DNA of 64,000 nucleotides, taken from Paludibacter sp. GTDB taxonomy: Bacteria > Bacteroidota > Bacteroidia > Bacteroidales > Paludibacteraceae. The notes beneath the pieces were generated by a model, which saw nothing but the letters and a program-made list of their open reading frames with translations, was not told where the DNA came from and made no database searches. Position 1 is the first letter of the stretch. Each line of letters starts with the position of its first letter. The stretch spans positions 186,001-250,000 of the forward strand of contig JAQTUE010000005.1 of assembly GCA_028710415.1 (NCBI GenBank), written 5' to 3'. The position numbers and the translations under genes are program-made. Positions 35,181 through 44,600 of the stretch are shown piece by piece.

Positions 35181-37139
35181 ATGAATCCTCTAGAAGATTT
35201 AATTTCAATATCGCAATTCTATGGACGTGACAGTCGTTTTGTAATTGCAGGGGGTGGAAATACATCCTACAAAAATGCCGAAAAGATCTGGGTAAAAGCC
35301 AGTGGCTCCTCGTTAGCCACCATTACCGAAGAAGGATTTGCGGTGCTGGACAGAGCCAAATTGAACCTCATGTCCGGTAAAATATACAGCAGCAACCCTG
35401 TTGAAAGGGAAGAAGAGGTAAAGAACGACCTGGCGGTTGCAACACTCTCTAAAGGCAAGCGCCCTTCGGTGGAAACATCCATGCACAATGCCATAGACTT
35501 CGCATTTGTGGTGCATCTGCACCCTACCATTGTAAATGGATTAATGTCAGCACAGGATGCTGAAAGTGAACTGAAAAAGTTATTTGGGGCTAAGGCTTTG
35601 TATATTGAATATACCGATCCCGGTTATGTACTTTTCAAAAAGGTGGAAGATGCTATTATAGCTTTTCGTGCTGAGGACGGTGCTGAACCGGCAGTTATCT
35701 GGTTGCAAAACCACGGTATCTTTGTCGGAGCAAACACCATTGAAGAGATTAAAGTGCTATACTCCAAAATCTTCGATACACTTGAGAAGGCAATCAAATT
35801 TCCTGTCCCTGATGCAGAACGGGAGACATGTTCCTGCACAGAACAACTCGTTCCCGGCATTCGTATGATGCTTTCCAACGATGGATTGAAAACATTGAAA
35901 GTACGCAAGAATGAATTGGTAAAATACTTTTATGACAGCATTGAAAATCAGGCTAAGATTGCCAAACCTTTCACGCCGGATGCTATCGTATATTGTAAGT
36001 CAAATTATATATTCCTCAACGATGAGGAACCTGAAGCTGTATTGGCAGAAGCTCAGAAATCAATTCCTGCCTTCACAACCAAATACGGCTATCAACCCAA
36101 AATATTCCTGATTAAAGGCATTGGGATAGTAGCTGCCGGTGATAATGCCACCCAATGCGACATTCTGCTCGATGTATTCGAAGATGCCATGAAGATTGCA
36201 TATCTTGCCGAATCGTTCGGTGGAGCGCATCCAATGACACAGGGACAAATAGACTTTATTGACAATTGGGAAGTTGAAAACTACCGTCGCAGTGTAGCAG
36301 CCGGTTCATCGGTTGGGCGTGCTGAGAACAAAACCATTATCGTCACAGGTGCTGCCCAGGGTTTTGGCGAAGGTATTGCCAGATGCTTGTTGCTCGAAGG
36401 GGCTAATATCGTGGTAGCTGATATGAATGAAACGGTTGGACTGGCAACAGTCGGACATTTCAATTCTCTGGCTAAAAGCAATCAGGCAATATTTGTGAAA
36501 ACCAATGTGAGTGAAATCAAGAGCCTGGAAAATCTGATTCATCGAACGGTTTGTAACTTTGGTGCCATTGATGGTTTTATCAGCAATGCAGGCGTTTTAC
36601 GTGCCGGTGGATTGGAAGATATGACTCCCGAGGACTTTGATTTTGTTACCAAAATAAACTACAATGCGTATTTCTATTGCTGCAAGGTGGTGAGCAGGGT
36701 AATGAAACTGCAAACAAAATATTCGAATGAATACTTTGCCGATATCATTCAGATAAATTCCAAATCAGGCTTACGGGGCAGTAAAGCTAACTTCGCATAT
36801 GCCGGTGGTAAGTTTGGTGGCATTGGCCTGACACAATCTTTTGCGTTAGAACTTGCTCCCTTCCGCATCAAGGTAAATTCAATCTGTCCGGGTAATTTCT
36901 ATGATGGGCCGCTCTGGAGTGATCCGGTCAATGGGCTGTTTGTTCAGTATCTGAATGCAGGGAAAGTGCCGGGTGCCAAAACAATTGAGGACGTAAAGGA
37001 GTTTTATCTGGCACAGGTACCCATGAGAAAAGGTTGTTCCCCCGAGGATGTTACCAAAGGTGCCTTGTACCTGATGGAACAATGTGGTGAAACCGGACAG
37101 GCATTACCGATTACCGGCGGGCAGGTGATGCTGTCGTAG
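35181..37139 (+). CDS. Class II aldolase / short-chain dehydrogenase fusion (RhaEW-like)
   Basis: 652 residues with two enzymes in one chain. Residues about 1-230 are a class II aldolase/adducin domain (AGGGNTSYKN, KASGSSLATI, and metal ligands in VVHLHPTIVNG). Residues about 375-650 are a short-chain dehydrogenase with TGAAQGFGEG (NAD), ISNAGVL and catalytic Tyr-Lys in YAGGKFGG. RhaEW-type fusions split a ketose-1-phosphate into dihydroxyacetone phosphate and lactaldehyde and oxidise the aldehyde. That is the most likely job here, after FucI and the kinase. A region between the domains (about 240-370) is typical of the family. Confidence 0.88.
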   Translation: MNPLEDLISISQFYGRDSRFVIAGGGNTSYKNAEKIWVKASGSSLATITEEGFAVLDRAKLNLMSGKIYSSNPVEREEEVKNDLAVATLSKGKRPSVETSMHNAIDFAFVVHLHPTIVNGLMSAQDAESELKKLFGAKALYIEYTDPGYVLFKKVEDAIIAFRAEDGAEPAVIWLQNHGIFVGANTIEEIKVLYSKIFDTLEKAIKFPVPDAERETCSCTEQLVPGIRMMLSNDGLKTLKVRKNELVKYFYDSIENQAKIAKPFTPDAIVYCKSNYIFLNDEEPEAVLAEAQKSIPAFTTKYGYQPKIFLIKGIGIVAAGDNATQCDILLDVFEDAMKIAYLAESFGGAHPMTQGQIDFIDNWEVENYRRSVAAGSSVGRAENKTIIVTGAAQGFGEGIARCLLLEGANIVVADMNETVGLATVGHFNSLAKSNQAIFVKTNVSEIKSLENLIHRTVCNFGAIDGFISNAGVLRAGGLEDMTPEDFDFVTKINYNAYFYCCKVVSRVMKLQTKYSNEYFADIIQINSKSGLRGSKANFAYAGGKFGGIGLTQSFALELAPFRIKVNSICPGNFYDGPLWSDPVNGLFVQYLNAGKVPGAKTIEDVKEFYLAQVPMRKGCSPEDVTKGALYLMEQCGETGQALPITGGQVMLS

Positions 37140-37291
37140 AAGAAGCAAGGAGTAAGAGGTAAGAGGCAAGTAATTTGTTCTTTTACCATGCTCCTGATTA
37201 TAAATAGGATTTTTATAAATAACGAATTTTAGAAGAAGCTTGTACGTTGTAGTATTTTTACTTACCTCTTACCTCTTGCTTCTTACCTCTG
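37138..37291. repeat. AGAGGTAAGAGG repeats flanking the gap between aldolase fusion and dehydrogenase
   Basis: 37138-37172 carries AGTAAGAGGTAAGAGGCAAG; 37258-37291 carries the inverse, TTACCTCTTACCTCTTGCTT. They form a weak inverted pair about 90 bases apart. This is the family also read in frame in the E2 linker. Confidence 0.75.
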
Positions 37292-37297
37292 AATAAT

Positions 37298-38575
37298 ATG
37301 AAAACAAAAGCAGTCCGTCTATACGGCAAAAAAGATCTTCGGTTGGAAGAGTTTGAATTACCTTCCATCAAAGACAATGAAATACTGGCAAAGGTGATAT
37401 CCGATTCATTGTGCATGTCATCGTACAAAGCTTCCAGCCAGGGAACTGATCATAAACGCATACCTAATGATGTGTCCGAAAATCCGATCATCATCGGGCA
37501 TGAATTTGCAGGTGAATTAGTAGAAGTAGGTAAAAAATGGGCTCATCAGTTTAAAGCCGGTGATAAGTTCTCCATTCAGCCTGCACTCAACTACGAAGAT
37601 GGTCCGGTGGGTGTGCTTAGTGCTCCCGGATACAGCTATCAGAATATTGGTGGTGATGCAACCTACGTGATTATACCGAATGAAGTAATGGAACGTGACT
37701 GTCTGCTTGCCTATAAGGGGGAGGGGTATTATCCTGCATCTTTGGCAGAACCTCTGTCTTGTGTTATTGGAGCCATGCATGCCAATTATCATATCACACC
37801 GGGAAGTTATATCCATAATATGGAAATCATAGAAGGTGGCAAAATGGCTATTCTTGCCGGTGTTGGTCCCATGGGACTGGCAGCTATTAATTATGTCTTG
37901 CGCCGTGAAGACCGTCACCCTGCCCTTTGTGTAGTGACTGATGTCGATCAGGTAAGGCTGGACCGTGCTGCAACGCTCTATACAGTGGAATATGCCGCAA
38001 CCAAAGGAATTGACCTGCGGTATGTAAATACTTCCACCATGGCCAATCCGGTTGAAGAACTGAGAGCTATTTCGGGTGGTGAAGGATACAACGATGTGTT
38101 TGTTTTTGCACCCGTAAAACCGGTTGTAGAACAGGCTGATGCTATCCTGGCATTCGATGGTTGCCTGAACTTCTTTGCAGGTCCCGGTGATCCGAACTTC
38201 AGTGCTTCATTTAATTTCTACAATGTGCATTACGGATACACGCATGTTGCAGGCACCAGTGGCGGTAACAATGATGATATGGTGGAAGCCCTCGACCTGA
38301 TGAGCAAAGGACTTGATCCGGCAGGATTAGTGACTCATATTGGCGGTTTGAACTCTGTCATTGAAGCTACAAATCATTTGCCTGAAATCCCGGGAGGTAA
38401 GAAACTTATTTATACCCATCTTGAAATGCCCCTGACACCCATTGCTGAATTTGCCAAACTGGGAGAATCAAATCCCGTTTACAAACAACTGGCAACGATC
38501 TGTGATAAGAATAAAGGGCTTTGGAGCGTGGAAGCGGAAGCTTTTTTGCTCGCTAATGGTGCCCAGTTGATTTAG
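37298..38575 (+). CDS. Medium-chain zinc-type dehydrogenase, SorE-like
   Basis: 425-residue alcohol or sugar-phosphate dehydrogenase. N-terminal catalytic domain with SDSLCMSSYKA (Zn-ligand Cys region) and IIGHEFAGELVEVG (GHE motif). NAD(P) domain with AILAGVGPMGLAAINYV. The closest remembered relatives are L-sorbose-1-phosphate reductases of enterics, which have a similar length and order. A sugar-phosphate substrate from the aldolase neighbours is inferred, not shown. It lies between the aldolase fusion and the two-domain aldolase, and all read the same way. Confidence 0.82.
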   Translation: MKTKAVRLYGKKDLRLEEFELPSIKDNEILAKVISDSLCMSSYKASSQGTDHKRIPNDVSENPIIIGHEFAGELVEVGKKWAHQFKAGDKFSIQPALNYEDGPVGVLSAPGYSYQNIGGDATYVIIPNEVMERDCLLAYKGEGYYPASLAEPLSCVIGAMHANYHITPGSYIHNMEIIEGGKMAILAGVGPMGLAAINYVLRREDRHPALCVVTDVDQVRLDRAATLYTVEYAATKGIDLRYVNTSTMANPVEELRAISGGEGYNDVFVFAPVKPVVEQADAILAFDGCLNFFAGPGDPNFSASFNFYNVHYGYTHVAGTSGGNNDDMVEALDLMSKGLDPAGLVTHIGGLNSVIEATNHLPEIPGGKKLIYTHLEMPLTPIAEFAKLGESNPVYKQLATICDKNKGLWSVEAEAFLLANGAQLI

Positions 38576-38735
38576 TTGATTGGTTAATTAGTTAATTGGT
38601 TAATTAGTTAATTGGTTGATAGGTTGACTAAGTTGATTAAGTTGAATAAGTTGATTGGGTTAATAGGCTATTATTCAAACGGCAGAATGCTAAGTCCCGG
38701 AACACGGAACACGGAACGCAGAACACGGAACGAAT
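38575..38735. repeat. TTGGTTAATTAG and ACACGGAAC repeats after the dehydrogenase
   Basis: 38575-38665 is the reverse of the AACCAATTAACC family. 38697-38735 is a tandem run of ACACGGAAC that also occurs at 55306-55352 and, inverted, at 63578-63625. Confidence 0.8.
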
Positions 38736-38765
38736 AACGTATTAGAATTTTTTAAATATATTAAG

Positions 38766-40064
38766 ATGAAGCAATTAGATGTTAATTTAATGCATCCGGT
38801 GGAACAGATCAATGTGATCATCGGACGGATTTATCGGAGTGGAATGACTACTACCTCAGGGGGTAATATTTCTATCAGGGATGACAACGGGGATATCTGG
38901 ATTACACCTTCGGGCGTAGACAAAGGTTCGTTGACCATCAAAGATATCGTGTGTATGAAAAAGGACGGCACTGTTACAGGTGCTCACAAACCCTCTTCGG
39001 AATACCCTTTTCACAAGGCTATTTATGAAGCCCGTCCGGAATTGAATGCCATCATACATGCTCACCCGCCTGCATTGGTGGCTTTTAGTATTGCCCGTCA
39101 GGTGCCGAATACAAATATTATCCCGCAAGCCCGTTATATTTGTGGTGAGATCGGGTATGCTCCTTATGGCTGTCCGGGAAGTGAAGAATTGGGTAAGAAG
39201 ATTGCCCATGAATTCAAAAATAACAAGTACAAGGCGGTGATTATGGAAAATCATGGTGTTGTATTGGGTGGTACGGATATGATGGACGCTTACCAGCGAT
39301 TTGAAACTCTTGAATTCTGCTGCCGTACCATTGTGAATGCAGGCAAGCTGGGTAAAGTAAACTCGTTGAGCGACAAACAAATCAGCACGTATCAGACATT
39401 GTTTCCAAAGAATATCACTCATTTCATGGATGTAAATTATCCATCCGATGAACGTGCTTTACGTACCGACATGGTGAAAATCATCCGCCGTGCCTGTGAC
39501 CAGGGATTAATGATTTCTACTTACGGTACAGTCTCTGTACGTTGGAAAGAAAATGATTTCCTGATTACTCCCCGTGATGTGGCCCGTTGGGATATAACTC
39601 CATCTGATATTGTACAGATTAAAAACGGTATGGCGGAAGCCGGTAAAGTGCCAAGCCGGTCAGTTGCCTTGCACCATCGCATTTATCAGTTGAATCCGCA
39701 TATCAATTCCATTATCTCAACCCAATCCACGAATCTGATGGCCCATGCTGTCAGCGGGACTAAGTTTGATGTTCGTACCATCCCTGAAAGCTGGATATTC
39801 CTGCAGGATGTTCCTACCGTACCATTTGGTATCGTACACGACAATATCGACAATATGGCAATGATGTTCAATGATAACCGTGTCATCCTTGTTGAAAATG
39901 ACTGTGTTTTTGTTACAGGCGATAAACTGTTGAATACCTTCGATTACCTCGAAGTGGCTGAATTTAGTGCCAATTCACTGGTCATGGCGTCCTCTATCGG
40001 ACCTCTTCAACCAATGGGTGATAAGGAAATTGACGAACTAAGGGTTGCTTTTAATGTAAAATAA
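38766..40064 (+). CDS. Tandem class II aldolase/adducin protein, second domain degenerate
   Basis: Two aldolase domains of about 215 residues in one chain. The first (residues 1-205) is intact: SGGNISIRD, GSLTIKDIV, Zn-binding IIHAHPPALVAF, and the later ligand ENHGVVLGG. In the second (220-432) the His pair is lost (SIISTQSTNLMAHAV) and the late ligand reads VENDCVFVTG. The second domain is therefore probably structural or regulatory. The first domain is the best FucA-type (fuculose-1-phosphate aldolase) candidate in the window, competing with the aldolase/dehydrogenase fusion. A long terminator follows directly. Confidence 0.88.
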   Translation: MKQLDVNLMHPVEQINVIIGRIYRSGMTTTSGGNISIRDDNGDIWITPSGVDKGSLTIKDIVCMKKDGTVTGAHKPSSEYPFHKAIYEARPELNAIIHAHPPALVAFSIARQVPNTNIIPQARYICGEIGYAPYGCPGSEELGKKIAHEFKNNKYKAVIMENHGVVLGGTDMMDAYQRFETLEFCCRTIVNAGKLGKVNSLSDKQISTYQTLFPKNITHFMDVNYPSDERALRTDMVKIIRRACDQGLMISTYGTVSVRWKENDFLITPRDVARWDITPSDIVQIKNGMAEAGKVPSRSVALHHRIYQLNPHINSIISTQSTNLMAHAVSGTKFDVRTIPESWIFLQDVPTVPFGIVHDNIDNMAMMFNDNRVILVENDCVFVTGDKLLNTFDYLEVAEFSANSLVMASSIGPLQPMGDKEIDELRVAFNVK

Positions 40065-40088
40065 AACTTCAAAGCAAACTTCAAAGCA

Positions 40089-40179
40089 AACCTCAAAGCG
40101 TACGAAGTACCTTTGAGCGTTTTCTTAGATTTAATAAAGAAAACGCTTTAGTGTGCTTCGCACGACTAAAGGTTTTTTT
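40089..40179 (+). terminator. Terminator with 38-base arms after the aldolase gene
   Basis: Left arm 40089-40126 and right arm 40137-40174 pair over 38 positions with several G-U or mismatched pairs (AACCTCAAAGCG against CGACTAAAGGTT at the base, AGCGTTTTCTT / AAGAAAACGCT at the top), then seven T. It ends the long plus-strand cluster. Confidence 0.85.
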
Positions 40180-40194
40180 ATAGTCCAAAAAAAT

Positions 40195-40235
40195 CGTTCG
40201 ATAGATCATTTCTGTCGAACGTTTTTTTATCTTTG
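40195..40235 (+). promoter_or_regulatory. Second terminator fused to the lplA promoter
   Basis: CGTTCGATAGA / TCTGTCGAACG hairpin (40195-40221) with a run of seven T. The last T starts TATCTTTG (40228-40235), the -7 box for the lipoate ligase gene. The U-run and promoter overlap by one base. Confidence 0.75.
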
Positions 40236-40255
40236 TAAATTACCAAATTAACCAT

Positions 40256-40349
40256 TTCCTTTTTTCCTTAATCAACCTAATCAACCTAATCAACCTAATC
40301 AACCAATTAACTTAATCAACTTAATCAACTTACTCAACCAATCAACCAC
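40256..40349. repeat. AACCTAATCAACC repeat in the lplA leader
   Basis: Degenerate nine-base units (AATCAACCT, AACTTAATC) fill the 5' leader from just after the promoter to the start codon. Confidence 0.85.
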
Positions 40350-41057
40350 ATGACCATTCTCCAATCCACTTCCCATTCAGCTTCTTTCAACCTAGCTACG
40401 GAGGAATACCTGTTTTCCCAGCGCACGGATGATATTCTGTTTTTGTATGTGAATGAGTCTTGTGTTGTGGTGGGTAAGAATCAGGATGTGCTGTCGGAAG
40501 TGGATGTTGATTATTGTTCTGCCCAAAATATACCTGTTTATAAAAGAATATCCGGTGGCGGCACGGTCTATCACGATACAGGAAATATCAATTACTGCTT
40601 TATTTCAAACCGAATCCAGGGTGAATCGCCTCTTAAAGCCGATTTCCTGCAACCCATTGTGAAAGTCCTCACTGAACTGGGTATTGAGGTGTTGATCGGC
40701 AAACGCCAGGATCTTTGGTTGCCAGGTGGATACAAGATATCAGGAACTGCTGCGCATGTGGGTAAGAGCCGTATGCTGCATCATGGAACCCTGCTCTATG
40801 ATGCGGACCTGGAAAAACTGGAGAAAAGCCTTTCACCAATAGCAGTTGAAAAAACTACCAGGGCCATAGCTTCTGTTCCAAGTCCCGTACTGAATATCCG
40901 AAACTATTTAATTACAAAAAATCTTAGTGCCCCAACGACAGAAGCTTTTTTTGAGATGTTTACCCTTAAACTGGCAAATATGTATAATCAGGCATCTGTA
41001 ACAAAGCTGAGTACTGAGGAAATATCCTTGATAGAACCCGTTACCGTTGTCGTTTAA
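40350..41057 (+). CDS. lplA: Lipoate-protein ligase, short form
   Basis: Attaches free lipoate (through lipoyl-AMP) to the lipoyl Lys of target proteins. Motifs: VVVGKNQDVLSEVD, RISGGGTVYHDTGNINYCF and YKISGTAAHVGKSRMLHHGTLL with the catalytic Lys. At 235 residues it lacks the C-terminal accessory domain of enteric LplA, as in other short-form ligases. Its position 11 kb after E2, in the same cluster, makes the E2 protein of this window the probable target. It has its own promoter inside a terminator. Confidence 0.88.
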   Translation: MTILQSTSHSASFNLATEEYLFSQRTDDILFLYVNESCVVVGKNQDVLSEVDVDYCSAQNIPVYKRISGGGTVYHDTGNINYCFISNRIQGESPLKADFLQPIVKVLTELGIEVLIGKRQDLWLPGGYKISGTAAHVGKSRMLHHGTLLYDADLEKLEKSLSPIAVEKTTRAIASVPSPVLNIRNYLITKNLSAPTTEAFFEMFTLKLANMYNQASVTKLSTEEISLIEPVTVVV

Positions 41058-41272
41058 TCCACATGTTCATTGTAAGAGGATTTAAATGAATTATTTTCCA
41101 CTTACCAATTTCTCACTCCATTAAATCCCCGGCATAAATAACTGGATTTTTCCTGAAAATATATTATTTGTTGGCATTTACCGTTAGTATTTAATATCAG
41201 TTGATTATTGTTCGGGGCTTCTGTTTTATTTACACCTTCTCTTCAAATTTTGGTATGTACTTATCTCCATCT

Positions 41273-41429
41273 GTTCGCCAGGATGTTTTAGATGATACAG
41301 TGATATTACAGTGATAATACAGTGATGATACAGTGATATTACAGCCTAATATTAGGAGTGTAATATCACTGTAATATCTCTTTAATATATCATTATTATT
41401 TTATTAATACCATAAACATCCTGGTGAAC
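41273..41429. repeat. Palindromic repeat with CAGTGAT tandem core
   Basis: Outer arms GTTCGCCAGGATGTTT (41273-41288) with AAACATCCTGGTGAAC (41414-41429, one mismatch). Inner arms ACAGTGATATTA with TAATATCACTGT. Between them the left side repeats CAGTGATAATA-type units. Unrelated to P1-P3 in sequence. Confidence 0.8.
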
Positions 41430-41599
41430 TGATAATGAATACGAAATAACCTTATTTTCTGAGGTGAAACCTTATTCAGTCTCATTCTTTGGGGTGGAAA
41501 TGATAGTAATTAAAAGGATTGGCATGCTTGTTGTTTTGCCTATAAAAATATGTGTTAATATAATTGCGATTTTATGTGTGTTAATTCGTTAAATGGTAT

Positions 41600-41607
41600 T
41601 ATATTTG
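41600..41607 (+). promoter_or_regulatory. -7 box of the macroglobulin gene
   Basis: TATATTTG, 38 bases before the start at 41645. No -33 element is evident. The box lies upstream of the alternative start at 41612 by only five bases, which favours 41645. Confidence 0.55.
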
Positions 41608-41644
41608 CCTGTTGTTAAAATTATTTGAACCATCCCCCGACAAT

Positions 41645-44600
41645 ATGAAAAAGAACCTTTTTGTAGCCCTGCTCACTACTCTCGTTTTTGTATCCCTGTT
41701 AGTGGCCCAAAAGTCGAATACACCTCTTGAAACACGTTGGAAAACTGTAGACGAGTTTGCCACGAAACAATTGCCCGAATCGGCATTGAAAGAAGTGGAA
41801 GCCATCCTTACCCAGGCTCAAAAAGAAAAGAATAGTGTCCAGGTAATCAAAGCCATGGTGTACAAGATGCGTTTCACCCTTGATAAGAACCCGGATGAAG
41901 CTCCTTCTCTGATCCGTGAATTTGAAACCTTCACCAACAAAAGCACCGACCCTGCCGAACGGGCTTTGCTGCATTCCATGACGGCTGAGTTGTATGCGCA
42001 GTTCTACCAAAAAGACCAATATACCATAAATAATCGCACTGTATTGAAGGGTTTTGTGCCCGAGGACATGAAGGAATGGACTAAAAATATCTATTTCGAT
42101 AAAATCAATAAACTGTTGGCTGCTTCGATGGACAATGCTGAAGTGTTGCAACATACCGATGCCTTGAAGTTTGCTGAATTGCTTCAGAAAGGGGAGGATA
42201 GCAGAATTATTCAACCCACCTTGTTTGACTTTTTGGGATACCGGAGAATCCAGATTTTACAGACTATATTTAATGCGACAAACGTAAAAAATCCATTGAA
42301 TCATCCTGAATTGTTTGCAGGTATTTCACAGTTTATAAACCTTAAACCGGATACGATATATCAAAACTCCATTGAAAATCCGATTCTTGAAACGTATCGT
42401 CAGCTACTTTCGTTTGAGTTGGCCAATAAGAACATATTGTCGGTTGTATATACCGAATTGCAATGTTTGAGATATCTGAATCAGCACGCAGATATAGAGG
42501 GAAAAGACTCCCTTTATTTATCGGCATTATACAATCTAAAAAAACAATACTTTGATAATGAGGCTGTCATTGAAGTCTACGGAGAAATTGCAAATTATTA
42601 TATTGAACATGTATACCTGGATACGAAAAAAGGGTATAAAAAAATGGCTTTCGACTTATGCACTGAAGGTATAAAACGCTTCCCAACCTACCGAAGGATT
42701 GACATGCTTAAAAACATGAAGCATACGATCACCCAGAAAAATTTATACATTACCAATGAACATGTTGTAATACCTGCCAATGATCTTAAGATTAAAATTA
42801 ATTCAACGAATATAACTCTGTTGAAATTAAGTGTTTATAAATTAAATGCAACTGCCCGGGAGTATAATTCATTCAAACAAAATAATGGAAATGCTAAAAA
42901 AGCTTATTCCAATCACAGTTTAATTGAAACACGCACGATAACCATTAAACCGGATGAGAATTTTGATCCAATATCCACAACAATAACTATCCATACCGGA
43001 GATTATGGCCTGTATGAATATACCCTGGAGGAAACCGGACCTGAAAAAAACATAGAAGCTGTGCTTGGAAGTTACACGGTTTCCAGCCTGGCATTTATGA
43101 TCCGAACAAATAAACCGGATGTGGTGGACTTTTATGTTTTAGACCGAATGACCGGTAAGCCACAAACGGAAGTGAACGTAACCAAATTTGTAAGCAAATG
43201 GAAATCGGGTGCCGGGTATGAAATGGAGCAAGAGGTTCAAATCAAAACGGATAAAACCGGGTTGGGGAAATTTTCGTACAATGCGAATGATTATTCCAAT
43301 TACGTTTTATTCCTTGAAAAAGGGAAAGACCGCTATTTGTCTTCGAATGCCTATACTAACTATTATAATCGAAATCGGGTTGAGAATCGGGATGCTAAAC
43401 TTAATTTATTTACTGACCGTTCACTATATCGTCCCGGACAGACTGTTTATTTCAAAGGGATAGCTTATTATTCGAATTCAAAACAACAGAATATAATTGA
43501 AGGAAGCGATTATGAAGTAACCTTGTTCGATGCAAACAATCAGCAGGTTTCCTTAAAGAAGTTTAAAACCAACGACTTTGGCTCGTTTCAGGGAAGTTTC
43601 GAACTACCCGGTCAGGGATTGAACGGGAGGTATCAACTCAGGTCCGGATTGACTGTCCAGAATATCTGGGTGGAAGAATACAAACGGCCTACTTTTGAAG
43701 TGAAGATGGATAAACCTAAAACAGAAGTCAGTTTTGGAGAAAAGGTAACTCTGACAGGCACTGTAAAAGCCTATGCGGGAAATCTGATTGGGGATGCGAA
43801 AATTAAATACAGGGTGGTTCGCCGCACGCACCGTTATTGCTGGTGGTTTAACGAACCTGATAAAGAAATTACTAATGGCACAACCGTTTCCAAAGCCGAT
43901 GGTACATTTACAGTCTCGTTTATTCCTGAAAAAACGCATAATGAAGCAGTATCCATACGTGGCCAGTTTTACACGTACACGGTCTACGCTGCAGTAACCG
44001 ATCAGAAAGGAGAAACCCAAAAAGGAGAACAATCCATGTCGGTAGGTGAAAAATCGCTGTTCATTATTACGTATATTCCTGCAAAAACTGATAAAGACCA
44101 GGCATTCAATATTGATGTCCGGACCGAAACCTTAAATGGGGAGAAAGTGAATTCCAATATAACGTATACACTTTACAGGCTTCCTGAAACAGATCAGTAC
44201 GCTGAAGATATTGAGGAGGAAGAAGCCGATAAGCATGCTGCAGATTTAAAGCTGGCAAAAAAGGTCATGACAGGGACTTTTGATTCCCGGGATGAAAAAT
44301 TGAAATTAGAATTAAAAAAACAGGAATCAGGACGGTATGAACTGCAATTAAAAACAACTGATGCCCATGGGAAAGAAGTTGTTACGGAGAAGACTTTTGT
44401 CATTTTTAGTTTGAATGATAAGAAATTGCCTTTAAAAAGCCATACCTGGTTAATGACATCAGGAACAGAATATGAAACAGGTGAAACGGCTCGTGTTCAT
44501 TTTGGAACTTCCACAGTAAATGCATCGGTGTTGTATGAAGTCATGAGTGGAAATAATGTGTTGGAAAGTCGTTGGATACCTTTTAGCAATGAAATCAAAA

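Larger units (their letters stand above)
41058..41644. other. Gap between lplA and the macroglobulin gene
   Basis: No gene. It holds the palindrome at 41273-41429, a possible degenerate P-family piece near 41445-41500 (AACCTTATTTTCTG, GAAACCTTATTC), and the macroglobulin -7 box at 41600. Confidence 0.7.
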
